Part shown: positions 5,593 through 5,727 of the stretch, in pieces
Numbering within the stretch: the stretch's first letter is position 1
Layout: each line of letters opens with the position of its first letter
Assembly (NCBI GenBank): GCA_049451635.1
Contig: JBMTVT010000092.1
Location: 1 to 5,727, forward strand
DNA length: 5,727 bases
Origin: JBMTVT01 sp049451635
GTDB lineage: Bacteria; Bacteroidota; Bacteroidia; Flavobacteriales; Flavobacteriaceae
Reading direction: 5' to 3'
Translations under genes and position numbers: made by a program
The notes under the pieces: model-generated
Databases searched by the model: none
Told to the model about the DNA's origin: nothing
What the model saw: the letters and a program-made list of their open reading frames with translations, nothing else

Positions 5593-5600
5593 CAAACATA
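5593..5600 (-). promoter_or_regulatory. putative -7 promoter element of the GNAT gene
   Basis: On the minus strand this reads TATGTTTG, an exact TAnnTTTG match. It sits 21 to 36 nt before the candidate start codons (5571, 5565, 5556), close to the 17-24 nt seen before map, the HAD gene and gpmI. It favours translation from the full-length frame rather than from the internal ATG at 5331. No -33 box is visible at normal spacing. Confidence 0.4.
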
Positions 5601-5642
5601 AAAATATTTTAAGGAATTATTACTTTCACACAAAACTTATTT

Positions 5643-5727
5643 ATGGCCTTTGTTTTTAAAATTATTGAAAAGGAACAAATTGAATTGGTAATTCCATTGA
5701 TAAAGAAGCTTAATGACAATAAAATTT
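5643..5727 (+). CDS. N-terminal fragment of an unidentified protein, possibly GNAT-like
   Basis: An ATG at 5643 opens a frame of 28 codons that runs off the right edge without a stop. The peptide begins MAFVFKIIEKEQIELVIPL and continues with a Lys/Asn-rich stretch (IKKLNDNKI). The pattern of a short strand, then EKEQIELVIPLIKKLN as a helix, is how many small acetyltransferases begin, so a second GNAT divergent from the one at 5110-5556 is plausible but cannot be shown from 28 residues. Support for it being a gene is the ATG, the A/T-rich leader, amphipathic helix-like spacing, and an intergenic region of about 70 nt shared with the divergent GNAT gene. No clear + strand -7 element was found. 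Confidence 0.6.
   Translation, partial: MAFVFKIIEKEQIELVIPLIKKLNDNKI

Overview
The window is AT-rich chromosomal DNA from a member of the Bacteroidota, most likely the family Flavobacteriaceae. The evidence is the strong A/T codon bias, the lack of clear Shine-Dalgarno sites, several matches to the Bacteroidota -7 promoter element (TAnnTTTG), and protein sequences typical of flavobacteria. No tRNA, rRNA, CRISPR array, insertion sequence or prophage signal was seen. This is mostly ordinary housekeeping DNA.

Left edge (1-456, + strand): the C-terminal part of an ApbE-type FAD:protein FMN transferase whose N-terminus lies outside the window. It converges on the next gene, and the two stop codons are one base apart.

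Centre (458-4384, - strand): a five-gene same-strand run, read right to left. It holds gpmI (cofactor-independent phosphoglycerate mutase), a small HAD-type phosphatase-like protein, map (type I methionine aminopeptidase), a small KdgF-like cupin, and a SAM-dependent methyltransferase that starts with TTG. The gaps are 41, 47, 2 and 6 nt. map-cupin-methyltransferase is therefore almost certainly one transcript. gpmI, the HAD gene and map each have their own TAnnTTTG match a short way before the start codon, so they may also be transcribed separately. The products act in glycolysis and gluconeogenesis, N-terminal protein maturation, and probably sugar or other small-molecule chemistry; no single shared pathway is evident.

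Right part: a 244-nt divergent intergenic region containing an AT-rich inverted repeat leads to a small exported ankyrin-repeat protein (4629-5024, +). A near-perfect bidirectional hairpin terminator (5063-5092) separates it from a convergent GNAT acetyltransferase (-). The GNAT frame is intact over about 150 codons but has no ATG, GTG or TTG at its expected N-terminus. A second protein, possibly also GNAT-like, starts divergently at 5643 (+) and runs off the right edge.

The points most worth a second look are the GNAT gene without a normal start codon, the in-frame cupin/methyltransferase junction with a TTG start, the KdgF-like cupin outside any visible polysaccharide locus, and the methyltransferase's unusual motif I. 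I saw no convincing undescribed multi-gene system.
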